A stretch of DNA of 64,000 nt, from contig SCMT01000001.1 of assembly GCA_005502915.1 (NCBI GenBank), positions 62,001-126,000 on the forward strand, given 5' to 3'. This document shows positions 9,421 through 18,332 of the stretch, in pieces. The notes beneath the pieces are model-generated. The model was not told the origin of the DNA. It did no database searches and was given only the letters and a program-made list of their open reading frames with translations. Source of the DNA: Lysobacteraceae bacterium 2PB (lineage in GTDB: Bacteria > Pseudomonadota > Gammaproteobacteria > Xanthomonadales > Xanthomonadaceae). The first letter of the stretch is position 1. Every line of letters begins with the position of its first letter. A program made the position numbers and the translations under genes.

Positions 9421-10896
9421 TCAGTACCCGGCCGCGAACCGGCCGGCCAGGTGCTCGGCCAAGCGGATGGAGAGGGTGATGATGGTGAACGTGGGGTTGG
9501 ACACCCCCGCCGTGACGAAGACCGACGACCCGGCGACATACAGGTTGTCCATCGAATGCACCTTGAGGTTGGCGTCGACCACGCCCTGGGACGGGTCGCT
9601 GGACATCCGGGTCGTCCCCAGGTGGTGCCCATTCACGACGAAGGCGGCCTTCATCGTCTCCCACGACGGCGCCTCGATATCGCCCCCCAGCTGCTGGACG
9701 GACGCCTTGAACAGGTGCGTGGACGTTTCGTAGGTCACCTGGTCGAGCGGCGACAATTGCCAGTCGATCCTGGCCTGGCGCTGGCCGAAGACCTTGTCCG
9801 TCGTGTCCAGGAGGGTGACACGGCTTTCCGGGTTCGGCGCCATCTCGAAGTACACCGCCGCGCTGTAGGAGCGCATCCAGCAATTGCCGATCCCGTACTG
9901 GCGCAGCGCATCGGCGGTCAGCTGGAATCGGCCGGTCACGGTGACGCCGTTGTCATCCGTCCACTGCAGTCCGTTCGCACGGTTGCCCGCCATCAGGTTG
10001 TTCTGCGACGTCGTCAGGAATGGCCGGGTAATCGAGATATTCACGCCGGACGAGAGCGGATGGCACATGAAGTAACGCCCGACCTGGTCGTGTTCGTTGC
10101 CGATGTTCGACAGCAGCAGGCGCTGCGCATTCGCGACCGCACCGCAGGCCAGCACATAGGCATCGGCCTCGATGCGGAACTCGGTGGCGATGCCGGGCGT
10201 CTTCGCATCATCCATGCTCGCCACGCGCAGACCCGTCACGCGACCGCCATCCTGTTCGATATCGAGCAGGCTCGCATTGAGGACGGTATCGATGCCGCTG
10301 CTCGCCAGCGTCGACCCGTCCGGAAACGTCCTCGTCGCGAAATTCAGGTATGGCTTGCCGATGAACTGATACATGCACGCATCGAAATCGGCCAGTTGCG
10401 GCACATCGTCGCCCAGCACGCCACCCCAGTACTCGGCGCTGAAATCATCGCCATGCAGCATGCAGAACTTCGCCGCCGTCGCGTAGTAGGGATCGAGATC
10501 GGCGCGCGTGATCGGCCAACCGGGAAAACCGGGGCGCGCCTCGAAATCGATCGGATCGAGCGGGCGCGACTGCCCGCCCCAGTGCGTGGACGTACCGCCG
10601 AGGATGCGTTCGCGCTCCCATGCGCGACTGTGCTGCCCGGCGAAGGGCAGGATCAGGAAGTCGGGCTCGTTCGTCGCGAACAATCCATCCGCCACACCTT
10701 CGTAGAGCAGCGTCTTGTCCGGCCAGCTCGGCTCGTAGGCCGTTCCGTCGAAGCGACTGCCCTCGATCAGCAGCACGCTGATCCCCGCCTTCCACAAATG
10801 CCACGCCGCCGTCGCGCCCGCAGGGCCCGAGCCGACGATGCACACCTGCGCCTTCAAGACCGCTCCGTTTTCGATATCCCTGCCATTCCGGATCAC
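9421..10896 (-). CDS. GMC-family FAD-dependent oxidoreductase
   Basis: A 491-residue flavoprotein. The N-terminal Rossmann motif VCIVGSGPAGATAA binds FAD; GGTSTHWGGQSRPLDP is the second FAD-contact segment of the GMC (glucose-methanol-choline) family. The C-terminal domain has the active-site region NGHHLGTTRMS and the closing VAGSSVFVTAGVSNPT. The subfamily resembles sugar or alcohol dehydrogenases (pyranose oxidase/gluconate dehydrogenase large subunit) rather than choline oxidase. No signal peptide or Tat motif is evident. The GTG at 10896 was chosen for the GGGAG six bases upstream; the frame is open further upstream without a start. It lies 215 bp downstream of the TonB-dependent receptor, suggesting a linked substrate. 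The substrate is unknown. Confidence 0.87.
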   Translation of the reverse strand: MIRNGRDIENGAVLKAQVCIVGSGPAGATAAWHLWKAGISVLLIEGSRFDGTAYEPSWPDKTLLYEGVADGLFATNEPDFLILPFAGQHSRAWERERILGGTSTHWGGQSRPLDPIDFEARPGFPGWPITRADLDPYYATAAKFCMLHGDDFSAEYWGGVLGDDVPQLADFDACMYQFIGKPYLNFATRTFPDGSTLASSGIDTVLNASLLDIEQDGGRVTGLRVASMDDAKTPGIATEFRIEADAYVLACGAVANAQRLLLSNIGNEHDQVGRYFMCHPLSSGVNISITRPFLTTSQNNLMAGNRANGLQWTDDNGVTVTGRFQLTADALRQYGIGNCWMRSYSAAVYFEMAPNPESRVTLLDTTDKVFGQRQARIDWQLSPLDQVTYETSTHLFKASVQQLGGDIEAPSWETMKAAFVVNGHHLGTTRMSSDPSQGVVDANLKVHSMDNLYVAGSSVFVTAGVSNPTFTIITLSIRLAEHLAGRFAAGY

Positions 10897-11055
10897 GACA
10901 CACTCCCTTGTTGTCCTGGCGACCGCCGATTCGATGCTGCGCTCAATATGCGGACGCGTCGGTATCAGTTCGGTGTCACCGGGCCCCGACCGGTCCGGAA
11001 CAGCTGTCGGGAACACCAGCGTTCCGATACCACGGCCGCGCCAGCCCGGAAACGC

Positions 11056-11082
11056 GACGGGCCCGGCAATGCCGGGCCCGTC
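11056..11082 (-). terminator. Hairpin after the TonB-dependent receptor gene
   Basis: A perfect 12-bp stem (GACGGGCCCGGC pairing with GCCGGGCCCGTC around a three-base loop) lies 30 bp past the receptor stop codon. Only a weak T-run follows, so it may attenuate rather than fully stop transcription into the oxidoreductase gene. Confidence 0.6.
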
Positions 11083-11111
11083 GGTGACGCATCGAGCGAT
11101 GGACGCCTCGA

Positions 11112-14015
11112 TCAGAAGCGGTAATCCGCGCTGACGTACCAGAACGAACCCGGCAGGTCGTACGTACCGGCGTCGTAGCCGTTCAGCGAACAGGTCACGC
11201 AGATCGGCGGTTCCTTGCCGAACACGTTGTTGGCGCCGATCGACAGCTTCAGGCCTTCCAGCCAGAAAGCGTCCTTCCAGCCGAACTGGACGTCGTGGTA
11301 GGTGGTCGCGCCGAGCTTGTTGATGCGGCTCGGATCCATGCAACCCGGGATGCTGGCGGCGAAGCCCGCACCGACCGAGTTGAGGCAGTTCTCCTCGACC
11401 GCATCGATGTAGCGCAGACCGTAGTTCAGATCGAACTTGCCCTTGCTCCAACCCAGCTGCAGGTTGCTCTGGTATTCGGGGATCGAGCCGTTGTTCGTCT
11501 CGATGCCGACGCGACGCGTCGATACGATGCCGAAACCGTCGACGGCCTCGTACTCGCGCACCCAGGTCGTCTGCAGCGAGGCGCTGAGCGAACCGAAGCC
11601 CCATTCCGGGCTCAACCAGCTGAGCTTGAGATCGGCGCCCGAGGTGGAAACTTCACCGAAGTTCTGCAGGAAGTTGTTCGGCGGGTTCAGGTTGCCGTTG
11701 GCCTGGCGCGTGAACGGCGAACAGAACGTGGCATTGTTGCCGCCGGTGTTGTAGCAGAGGTTGAGCATCGACTGCAGGTCGCGCGGCTGCACGGCGCCAT
11801 CGATCTTGTGGTCGTAGTAGCCCAGTTCGATATCGAACTTGCGCGACCACGACTGATCCGCCGCCCAGGCCGGGCTGTAGACCAGGCCCACGGTCCAGCT
11901 GTCGGACTCTTCCGGCTCCAGATTCGGGTTGCCACCGGTGAAGGTGGTGATCTGCGTGTTGGCCTGCTCGAACTGGTTAGGCACGCCGGCGTTGCGGCAG
12001 GCGGTTTCCAGCGGCGTGGTATTCAGACCGTCGGAATCGTCGACTACATACGGCGAGGTCGGGCCGCTGCGGGTCGGACCGCAGATATCGACCAGCGTCG
12101 CGCCGAACTGGGTCAGGCCGTACAGCTCGCCGAGATTCGGCGCGCGGAAGCCCTGCGAGTAGGTGCCGCGCAGGACGAGGTCCTCGATCGGCTGCCAGCG
12201 GAAGCCGACCTTGCCGGTCGTGGCGCTGCCGAAGGTGGAGTAATCCGACCAGCGCAGGGCGGCGGTGATGTCCAGGGTCGCGTGCACCGGCAGGTTGAAC
12301 TCGCCGTAGAGTTCCTTGACGTTGTACTCGGCCGACACCGGCTGGGCGAACGAGTCCTGCGAATGACGGATGCGGCGCAGCGGATCCGGATCGAAATCGC
12401 CCTGGTAGTTGCGGAATTCGACGCCTGCGGCGAAACCGGCGTTTCGATCGCCGATGCTGAACAGATCGCCGGTGATGTTGGCCGAGAACACGTCCAGGAT
12501 CTGGGTGCTGGCATCGCGCTGGTTGGTGCGGATCCAGTTGATCATCGACTGGGTGAACGGACGGCCCTGGCCGCCGAAGATATCCAGTGGCGTGCAGCCC
12601 GGGGTCGCGGCGCACACGGCCGGGTCGCCCAGCGCGATGCGCACGTTGTTGATGTTGTAGCCGTTGCTGAACTTCTGCACCGCCGAGTTGCTGCTGTGCA
12701 CGTAGTTCACGTCCCAGCCGAAGCTGCGATCACCGATGTTGAACAGGCCGTCGAGACCGACGTTGAAGTACCAGGTATCGACGTTCTGTTCGAAGATGCG
12801 CGGACCGACTTCCAGCGGACGACGGCCGATCAGCGTCAGGTTGCCACCGGGGCCGGAGTTGAGCGCGAAACCGAACGGATTGAACGGATGGTTCGCCGGG
12901 ATCGAGATCGTGTCGGCGATGCCGCCGGTACCGGCGCCGGGACCGACGAAGATCGGCTCGGGCGCGGCCTGGTTCTTCGACTGGCGGTTGTTGAACAGGC
13001 CCTTGAAATGCAGGCGGGTGTTCTCGGTCAGGTCGATGTTGATGTTCGCGAACAGCGACTTGCGCTCGCTCGGGGTCAGCATCAGGTTGAACGGCGCGTA
13101 GTTGAAGCGGTCGGCGCCGGTGAAAACGTGGTAAGTGCCGCCGTTCGGGTTGCCGGGCACGAAGACCGGCGTGGTGGTGCCGTTATTGAGCGTGATGTTG
13201 TAGAACGGCGTTCCGCCCGGCGCCGTGAACACGAAACGACCCTGCGGGGTGCCGGAGCTGCACGCGCCGTTGCCGGCGCCGGGCACGCACTGCGAGGACT
13301 GGTCCCAAGAACCGGAGCTGATCTCGTCCTGCTCGTACCAGGTGGCGCCGAACACACCGGTCCAGCGATCGCCGCCGGTGCCGACGGTGAAGGAGAAATC
13401 CTTGGTTTCGCCGCCGCGGCTGTACTCGCCGTAATAGCTGCGGATCTCGGCGCCCTTGAAATCCTTGCGGGTGATGATGTTGACCACGCCGGCGATGGCA
13501 TCGGAACCATAGATCGAGGACGCGCCGTCTTCGAGCACTTCGATGCGCTCGACGATGGCCAGCGGAATGGTGTTGAGGTCGGCGCTGCCGCTGACGCCCG
13601 AGGCCGAGGACTCGTTGACCCAGCGCACGCCGTCGACGAGCACGAGGACGCGCTGCGAACCGAGGTTGCGCAGGTCGACCTGCGCGGAACCTGCACCGAT
13701 GCCGCCGCCGTCCGGCGGGTAACCGAAGTTGCCCGAGGAGTTGAACTTGGCGTTCAGCGCCTTGCCGCTGGCGGGCAGCTGCTGGAGGATCTCGCCGACG
13801 CTCTTGGCGCCGGTCTGCTCGAGTTTGGCGCGATCCAGCACCATGACCGGCTGTGCGGTGACGGCATTGGTCTGCTTGATGCGGCTGCCGGTGACACTGA
13901 TCGTGTCCAGATCCTGGCTCTGTTCCGCGTCCTGCGCGGCGGCCAGCGTGGGCAGCGCGAGGAGCAGGGTCAGGTGAACCGCGGCCGTCAGGCGATTGCG
14001 GCGCAAGTTGCTCAT
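11112..14015 (-). CDS. TonB-dependent outer-membrane receptor
   Basis: A 967-residue active transporter of the outer membrane. A signal peptide (ending LAAAQD, about residue 27) is followed by a TonB-box-like [11 protein letters not shown], a plug domain (ILQQLPASG ... [10 protein letters not shown] ... [20 protein letters not shown] ... [11 protein letters not shown]) and a long beta-barrel ending in Phe (WYVSADYRF). The size, Gly/Asn-rich loops and plug sequence fit the large receptors of the Xanthomonadaceae that take up glycans, peptides or other organics rather than the smaller siderophore type. The ATG at 14015 has GGAGAG eight bases upstream; an in-frame start 22 codons earlier is unlikely. 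A GMC oxidoreductase gene follows. The ligand cannot be read from sequence. Confidence 0.95.
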   Translation of the reverse strand: MSNLRRNRLTAAVHLTLLLALPTLAAAQDAEQSQDLDTISVTGSRIKQTNAVTAQPVMVLDRAKLEQTGAKSVGEILQQLPASGKALNAKFNSSGNFGYPPDGGGIGAGSAQVDLRNLGSQRVLVLVDGVRWVNESSASGVSGSADLNTIPLAIVERIEVLEDGASSIYGSDAIAGVVNIITRKDFKGAEIRSYYGEYSRGGETKDFSFTVGTGGDRWTGVFGATWYEQDEISSGSWDQSSQCVPGAGNGACSSGTPQGRFVFTAPGGTPFYNITLNNGTTTPVFVPGNPNGGTYHVFTGADRFNYAPFNLMLTPSERKSLFANINIDLTENTRLHFKGLFNNRQSKNQAAPEPIFVGPGAGTGGIADTISIPANHPFNPFGFALNSGPGGNLTLIGRRPLEVGPRIFEQNVDTWYFNVGLDGLFNIGDRSFGWDVNYVHSSNSAVQKFSNGYNINNVRIALGDPAVCAATPGCTPLDIFGGQGRPFTQSMINWIRTNQRDASTQILDVFSANITGDLFSIGDRNAGFAAGVEFRNYQGDFDPDPLRRIRHSQDSFAQPVSAEYNVKELYGEFNLPVHATLDITAALRWSDYSTFGSATTGKVGFRWQPIEDLVLRGTYSQGFRAPNLGELYGLTQFGATLVDICGPTRSGPTSPYVVDDSDGLNTTPLETACRNAGVPNQFEQANTQITTFTGGNPNLEPEESDSWTVGLVYSPAWAADQSWSRKFDIELGYYDHKIDGAVQPRDLQSMLNLCYNTGGNNATFCSPFTRQANGNLNPPNNFLQNFGEVSTSGADLKLSWLSPEWGFGSLSASLQTTWVREYEAVDGFGIVSTRRVGIETNNGSIPEYQSNLQLGWSKGKFDLNYGLRYIDAVEENCLNSVGAGFAASIPGCMDPSRINKLGATTYHDVQFGWKDAFWLEGLKLSIGANNVFGKEPPICVTCSLNGYDAGTYDLPGSFWYVSADYRF

Positions 14016-14122
14016 TAACGTTCTCTCCGTGTGTCTGGTTTTGGGTAACTGCTGAAGTCCTGTAGCTCGAATCGACATCAACGCGTGCGCACTACCCGGT
14101 CCCCCTCCCTGGGCAGCAACAG

Positions 14123-14147
14123 GGCTTTGTAAACAAATTGTGAAGCC
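14123..14147 (-). promoter_or_regulatory. A+T-rich dyad upstream of the TonB-dependent receptor
   Basis: GGCTT at 14123-14127 pairs with AAGCC at 14143-14147, enclosing TTTGT-AA-ACAAA. It is an A+T island in a very G+C-rich region about 110 bp upstream of the receptor start, where a promoter or operator is expected. The binding protein is unknown. Confidence 0.35.
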
Positions 14148-14334
14148 GCAGCAAGGTGCCGGAGGTCAGGCAGGATGGCCAGCGGCATCGACAGGGCATC
14201 TGCCCCGCATGCAGGACATGAAAATCAGCGACTTCGAAAGCTCAAGACAGGCCATACGCCATCGTGTCCAAAGATCATCGACAGCACCACGACTTGAACT
14301 CGTGACGCCTGCGGGCGTCGATCGCGCAACGAAG

Positions 14335-14365
14335 GACGCGCTGCCGGCACGAAGGGCAGCGCGTC
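14335..14365 (-). terminator. Hairpin after the ferritin-like gene
   Basis: A perfect 11-bp stem (14335-14345 with 14355-14365) lies 58 bp past the stop codon of the ferritin-like gene, followed on the minus strand by CTTCGTT. It is a probable terminator with a poor T-tract. Confidence 0.5.
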
Positions 14366-14422
14366 TTCTGAGACGCAATTCACGAATCCCGGCGCATCAG
14401 GCCCGGCGACGAAGGCAAGTGC

Positions 14423-15454
14423 TCAGACGATCAGTTCCGGCGTCCACTGCGGGATGTTGCCCTTCTGCCAGACCGCAGCGGCATCGTCGAGCAGCGAGGT
14501 CATGCTCCAGATGGCGCCCTGCTGCGTGGTGCCCGCCCAGATGCCGTTGAGCGTGGTGATGAGCGCGGCGAAGTCGGACTGGAGCTTGAGGTTCTCGGGG
14601 CTGATCGCGTTCTCGGTCGCGGTGCCCTGGTAGACGAGGACAGTGTCATCGAGACCGAGAGACTGCACATCGAGAAAACGGCCGAAATGACTGAACTGTG
14701 CCTGCGATGCCGGAACCGAGTTGGTGCCCGTCGTCTGGTCCGCGGTCGGCACGCGGAATTCGTCCGTGTTGAACGGGGCACTCGGAGGCGGCGACTGCGC
14801 CTGGCCTTCGCCCTGTTCGCAGATCACGTCGATCGCCGTGGAGAGGTCGTTGAAACTGGCGATGGTCTGTGTGAACGATTGCGGGGCGAAGACGACCTGC
14901 TGGTGGGTCGTGGTCCACGGAATGCTCGGGGAAGCCAGCCTCGCCAGGGCCCGCAGCGCGGCGTACATCTGGCCGATCGAATGGTAGGGCGGCACGAGGC
15001 GGCCGGCCTCGAACTCCGACGGCACCTCGATGTCGAGCATGGTCGGCAGCGCCTGCAGGAGGTTGCCGATGCGCGCATTGAGGATGCCGCTGTCGCCGGT
15101 GGCCGGGTCGTTCGGATCGAGGATCGGCGTGCCGTCCGGGAATGTCGGTACGACGCCGTAGACCGGCGCGGTGAAGTTCGGCGTGGTGCCGAGCGCGATG
15201 CACATGTTCGCGGCGAGCTGCAGGTGCAGCATTTCTTCGGTGCAGACGCTGAGCACGGCGGCGTAGGCGGCCTTGGACTTGTCGGTGGCGTTGGGTGCGT
15301 TCGGCGGGATGAGCGAGGCCAGCGCGCTCAGGTAGAACGGAATGGTGTACAGCTCGACGGCGACTGCGACCTGGGCATGCACCTGGGCGGCGCTGAGCAG
15401 CAGGCTGGCGTTCTGCGGCGCGCGCGGCGCGGCAGCGAGGGCTGGCGTGGACAT
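14423..15454 (-). CDS. Ferritin-like (VioB-type) di-iron domain protein
   Basis: A 343-residue protein whose first ~190 residues match the ferritin-like domain found at the N terminus of VioB-type enzymes. A helix with E34 (VAVELYTIPFYLSAL) and a helix with E73-E74-x2-H77 (CTEEMLHLQLA) supply a di-iron site. A later segment, ICEQGEG, resembles the EQGEG stretch of the same family. VioB and relatives such as RebD/StaD act in indolocarbazole and violacein synthesis, but this protein lacks the large C-terminal part of VioB. Oxidase or oxygenase chemistry is therefore an inference. AGGGAG stands seven bases before the ATG. It faces the 15.8-24.8 kb operon across a 315-bp divergent region. Confidence 0.75.
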   Translation of the reverse strand: MSTPALAAAPRAPQNASLLLSAAQVHAQVAVAVELYTIPFYLSALASLIPPNAPNATDKSKAAYAAVLSVCTEEMLHLQLAANMCIALGTTPNFTAPVYGVVPTFPDGTPILDPNDPATGDSGILNARIGNLLQALPTMLDIEVPSEFEAGRLVPPYHSIGQMYAALRALARLASPSIPWTTTHQQVVFAPQSFTQTIASFNDLSTAIDVICEQGEGQAQSPPPSAPFNTDEFRVPTADQTTGTNSVPASQAQFSHFGRFLDVQSLGLDDTVLVYQGTATENAISPENLKLQSDFAALITTLNGIWAGTTQQGAIWSMTSLLDDAAAVWQKGNIPQWTPELIV

Positions 15455-15769
15455 CGATGGACTCCCTGTCGAGTGGATGGAGATGCGGAACGCGGCAAGG
15501 CCATGCCCGCGTTCCGTGCAAGGTATCGGCGCACCGGCATCGCTGCGGGATCAGTCCGGAATCAGTCCCAGCGGGGCGACGGCAGCGAGCGGATGGCCGA
15601 GGTCCTTGCAATGCATGGCATTCACGCGCGCAGCGCGTGCGTGCGGCATCGACGGACCTTCGCATGCATGCCGACGGCCGATTCCCTTGCGCGCTGTTTT
15701 TCCGTAACGTGATCGCCGGGGCCGCCCTGCGTGGGCGGAGGGCATCCACGGTCTTCAGGGAGGAGTCCG
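15455..15769. other. Divergent regulatory region before the seven-gene operon
   Basis: These 315 bp separate the ferritin-like gene and the plus-strand operon and must carry both promoters. A perfect 10-bp inverted repeat (15486-15495 and 15507-15516, 11-bp spacer) stands 32 bp upstream of the ferritin-like start and could be an operator or leader hairpin. No convincing -35/-10 pair and no small gene were found. Confidence 0.45.
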
Positions 15770-17377
15770 ATGAATGGCATGCGGATGCGTACGCGGCACA
15801 TCGTGGCCGTACAGGCGGTCGCCATCGCCGCATCGATGCTGCTGGCGGGCTGCACGGCGGATGCGCGTCGGGACGATGCGCAGGCATCGTCATCGCGCTG
15901 CGATGCGACCGGCGTCGACGGACGCCGCTTCTGGACCGACCTGTCGCCCGGCGATGTCGACGCGCGCGGCGAGGACTGCGCGATGCTGCGCTTCGCGCTG
16001 AACAACTTCCTGCATCTTGCAGGCAACGACGGGCAAGGCCATCCGCGTTTCATGTCCTATGCGCCGTGGTACGCGGCGATCCCGCAGAACGGCGCCGCGC
16101 CGCGCTGGCGCGACGGCTACAAGCCGCTGTCCACGCGCGCGCTGCGCAAGACCGCGCGCGAAGGCCAGCCCGGCGACGGCTTCGTGCTGCTCGACGCGCG
16201 CCATCGGCGCATCGGCTACGACGTGCGCGTGAACCGCAGCTACGTCGATTACCTCGCGAACACCGGGCTGTATCGCGCCGATCGCCTGCAGGCCGCCGCC
16301 GATGCCTTCAAGGCCGATCCCGTGACCGGTGGCGTGTGGCTGCCGGCGGGCACGCGCGACACGCCCGGCGCGGTCAGCCTGAAGACCGCATGGCGTAGGT
16401 TCGGCGACGAAGCGCGCTGCCCCGCGCAGACGATGCATTGCGAGCGCGATGCCGACGGCCACGAGTGGGGATTGATCGGCCTGCACCTGGTGCAGAAGAC
16501 ACCGACGCTGGGCGAGATGACCTGGGCGACGTTCGAGCACGTAGCGAACGCGCCGGACTGCGCGCCCGGTGGCGCCTCGCCGATCGCACCGCGTCCGCGC
16601 GACCCGGTGCACCCCGAGCGCAGGCTGGCGGAATGGAATCTCTTCGACTGGAACAGCTACCGCGCGCAAGGTGGCGACGGCAGGCGCTGCGCGGTCCCCG
16701 ATGGCGCCTATCGCTACACCGTCGCCGCCGACGGCCAGACCCTGCAGGACCAGACCTGCGGCGCGCCCTCGGCCACACCGCTGTGCAACGTCGATCCGCG
16801 CCGCAGCACCACGGGCAAGACGACGGACTTGCCCGACACACCGGTGGTTTCCGTCGAAGGCGAAGCGAATGGCGGCTACCAACGCATCAACGTCTGCCGC
16901 ACCACGGCGCTCGCGCGCTGCACCGGCGACGGCTCGCCCGGCGACACCGCCGCCTGCATCGATGCCTCGCTGCGCGCGGATTTCCCACGGCATCTCGACG
17001 GCAAGTGGCGCTACTACCGGCTGATCGGCAACGCGTACATGGCCGGGCATGCGCCGGTGACCGGCTGCTTCCGCTACGACGACGGCCCGATGCTGACCAC
17101 GACGCCGCCGCGCTCGCGCTTCCCGAGCACCTGCAATGGCGTCGACACCACGCCGCTGCGCGTGCGCGCGGGCGACACCGCGCTGGCCAACACCGCGATG
17201 GAAACCTGGATGCAGGCCGGCACCTGCCTGGTGCCCTCGCCCGGCGCGACGCCGCTGATGGGGCGCGACTGCTTCGCCTGCCACACGCCGTCGACCAACC
17301 CGCCGGGCTGGCCGTTCGGCATGGGCGACATGAGCTTCCTGTTCGACCGCGTGCCGGCCCCGGCTTCGGAGCCATGA
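15770..17377 (+). CDS. Lipoprotein with a C-terminal haem c-type motif
   Basis: A 535-residue protein with a type II signal peptide: an N-terminal basic stretch, a hydrophobic core and the lipobox LLAGC with lipidated Cys28. Near the C terminus, CFACH (residues 501-505) fits the CxxCH haem-attachment motif, suggesting a periplasmic, membrane-tethered electron carrier. Alternatively the motif is fortuitous and the two Cys form a disulfide. The middle has many Cys, Trp and Arg residues but no domain I recognise; FDWNSYRAQGGDG and PRFMSYAPWYAAIPQNG are the most distinctive stretches. AGGGAGGAG precedes the ATG. It is first in the run of seven plus-strand genes, only 4 bp from the glycosyltransferase gene, which argues for co-transcription. 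Confidence 0.8.
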   Translation: MNGMRMRTRHIVAVQAVAIAASMLLAGCTADARRDDAQASSSRCDATGVDGRRFWTDLSPGDVDARGEDCAMLRFALNNFLHLAGNDGQGHPRFMSYAPWYAAIPQNGAAPRWRDGYKPLSTRALRKTAREGQPGDGFVLLDARHRRIGYDVRVNRSYVDYLANTGLYRADRLQAAADAFKADPVTGGVWLPAGTRDTPGAVSLKTAWRRFGDEARCPAQTMHCERDADGHEWGLIGLHLVQKTPTLGEMTWATFEHVANAPDCAPGGASPIAPRPRDPVHPERRLAEWNLFDWNSYRAQGGDGRRCAVPDGAYRYTVAADGQTLQDQTCGAPSATPLCNVDPRRSTTGKTTDLPDTPVVSVEGEANGGYQRINVCRTTALARCTGDGSPGDTAACIDASLRADFPRHLDGKWRYYRLIGNAYMAGHAPVTGCFRYDDGPMLTTTPPRSRFPSTCNGVDTTPLRVRAGDTALANTAMETWMQAGTCLVPSPGATPLMGRDCFACHTPSTNPPGWPFGMGDMSFLFDRVPAPASEP

Positions 17378-17381
17378 TGCG

Positions 17382-18332
17382 ATGACACAGACGGCGACAC
17401 GCTCCGGGCTCTGCCTGCTCACGATCACCGACGATGGCTTCATCGACGGCACCGAGATGCTCGTCTTCAGCTTCCTGCGCCACAACCCGTGGTTCGCGGG
17501 CCGCATCCTCGTGCTGGTCGGCGGCGCGCTGTCCGAAGCATCCCGGGCGCGCCTGCGCGCGCTGGCGCCGGTCGAGTTCATCGTGCCGGGCGCGGACCTC
17601 GATGCGCGCGTCGCAGCGCTCACCCAGGCCATTCCCGCATTGAAACGCGCCGGGCCGCGCTTCGCCTCGCTCGAAGCCTTCGGCCTGATCGAGTTCGAAC
17701 GCGTGGTCTACATCGACAGCGATGCCTTCGTCACCGGCGACCTGTCGCCGCTGTTCGATGACCCGCGCCCACTGCTGGCCAGCCCCGACGGCAGCCGTTA
17801 CGACGAACTGCTCGGCGACGCCGATGCGGCGCGCGAGTCCAATCGCCAGCGTTACGGCCTCGCCCTGTCCGGCTGCTTCAACAGCGGGGTGCTGTCGATC
17901 GGCGGCGACTGCCTGCAACGACACGTCCGCGACGCGCTGGTCGCCAGCATCGATGCCGACTTCTGGCAGGGCGTCGAGACCGTGGGCTGGACCGACCAGC
18001 TGATCCTCAACCGCCATTTCGCCGGGCGCGCGACGCTGCTCGACGGCCGCTGGAACTACATGCCGATCCTCGAAGCGAAGATCCGCCGCGCCCACCGCCT
18101 GCACTGCTTCGATGCCCGCATCGTGCACATGGCCGGACGCTGCAAGCCTTGGGAAACGCCGCCGTGCGATCTGTTCGAACAGGCGCCCGGCCTGGCGAAG
18201 TTCTACGAATTGTGGCAGCAGCTGCGTGCGCTGCTGCCCGGTGCCGCCGATGCGGCGAGCGACACCACCCGAGAAACGCGCGGCATGCAATCTGTGATGC
18301 GGCCGCGCACCGAACCGGAGCCGACACCATGA
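17382..18332 (+). CDS. GT8-type glycosyltransferase
   Basis: A 316-residue retaining glycosyltransferase of the GT8 fold. It has an N-terminal nucleotide-sugar region (CLLTITDDGFIDGTEML), the metal-binding DxD as D112-S-D114 in VVYIDSDAFV, SGCFNSGVL, and the C-terminal HMAGRCKPW (249-257) typical of GT8 enzymes, whose His and Lys contact the sugar nucleotide. It should transfer a hexose or related sugar from a UDP donor; the acceptor is unknown. There is no signal peptide, so it is cytoplasmic. Its stop codon overlaps the start of the cyclohydrolase/reductase gene (ATGA), implying translational coupling and a shared pathway. Confidence 0.88.
   Translation: MTQTATRSGLCLLTITDDGFIDGTEMLVFSFLRHNPWFAGRILVLVGGALSEASRARLRALAPVEFIVPGADLDARVAALTQAIPALKRAGPRFASLEAFGLIEFERVVYIDSDAFVTGDLSPLFDDPRPLLASPDGSRYDELLGDADAARESNRQRYGLALSGCFNSGVLSIGGDCLQRHVRDALVASIDADFWQGVETVGWTDQLILNRHFAGRATLLDGRWNYMPILEAKIRRAHRLHCFDARIVHMAGRCKPWETPPCDLFEQAPGLAKFYELWQQLRALLPGAADAASDTTRETRGMQSVMRPRTEPEPTP

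Larger units (their letters stand above)
14016..14422. other. Intergenic region between receptor and ferritin-like genes
   Basis: This 407-bp gap holds the receptor promoter region and a run of three stem-loops at 14287-14365: CACGA/TCGTG, GACGCC/GGCGTC and an 11-bp GACGCGCTGCC/GGCAGCGCGTC. The first resembles a tRNA T-arm, but no complete tRNA can be folded. No coding region is supported. Confidence 0.45.

Noticed and set aside
14275..14310. tRNA-like T-arm (CACGA-GTTCAAG-TCGTG on the minus strand)
   Set aside because: No acceptor stem, D-arm or anticodon arm with tRNA spacing could be paired around it. It is at most a remnant.
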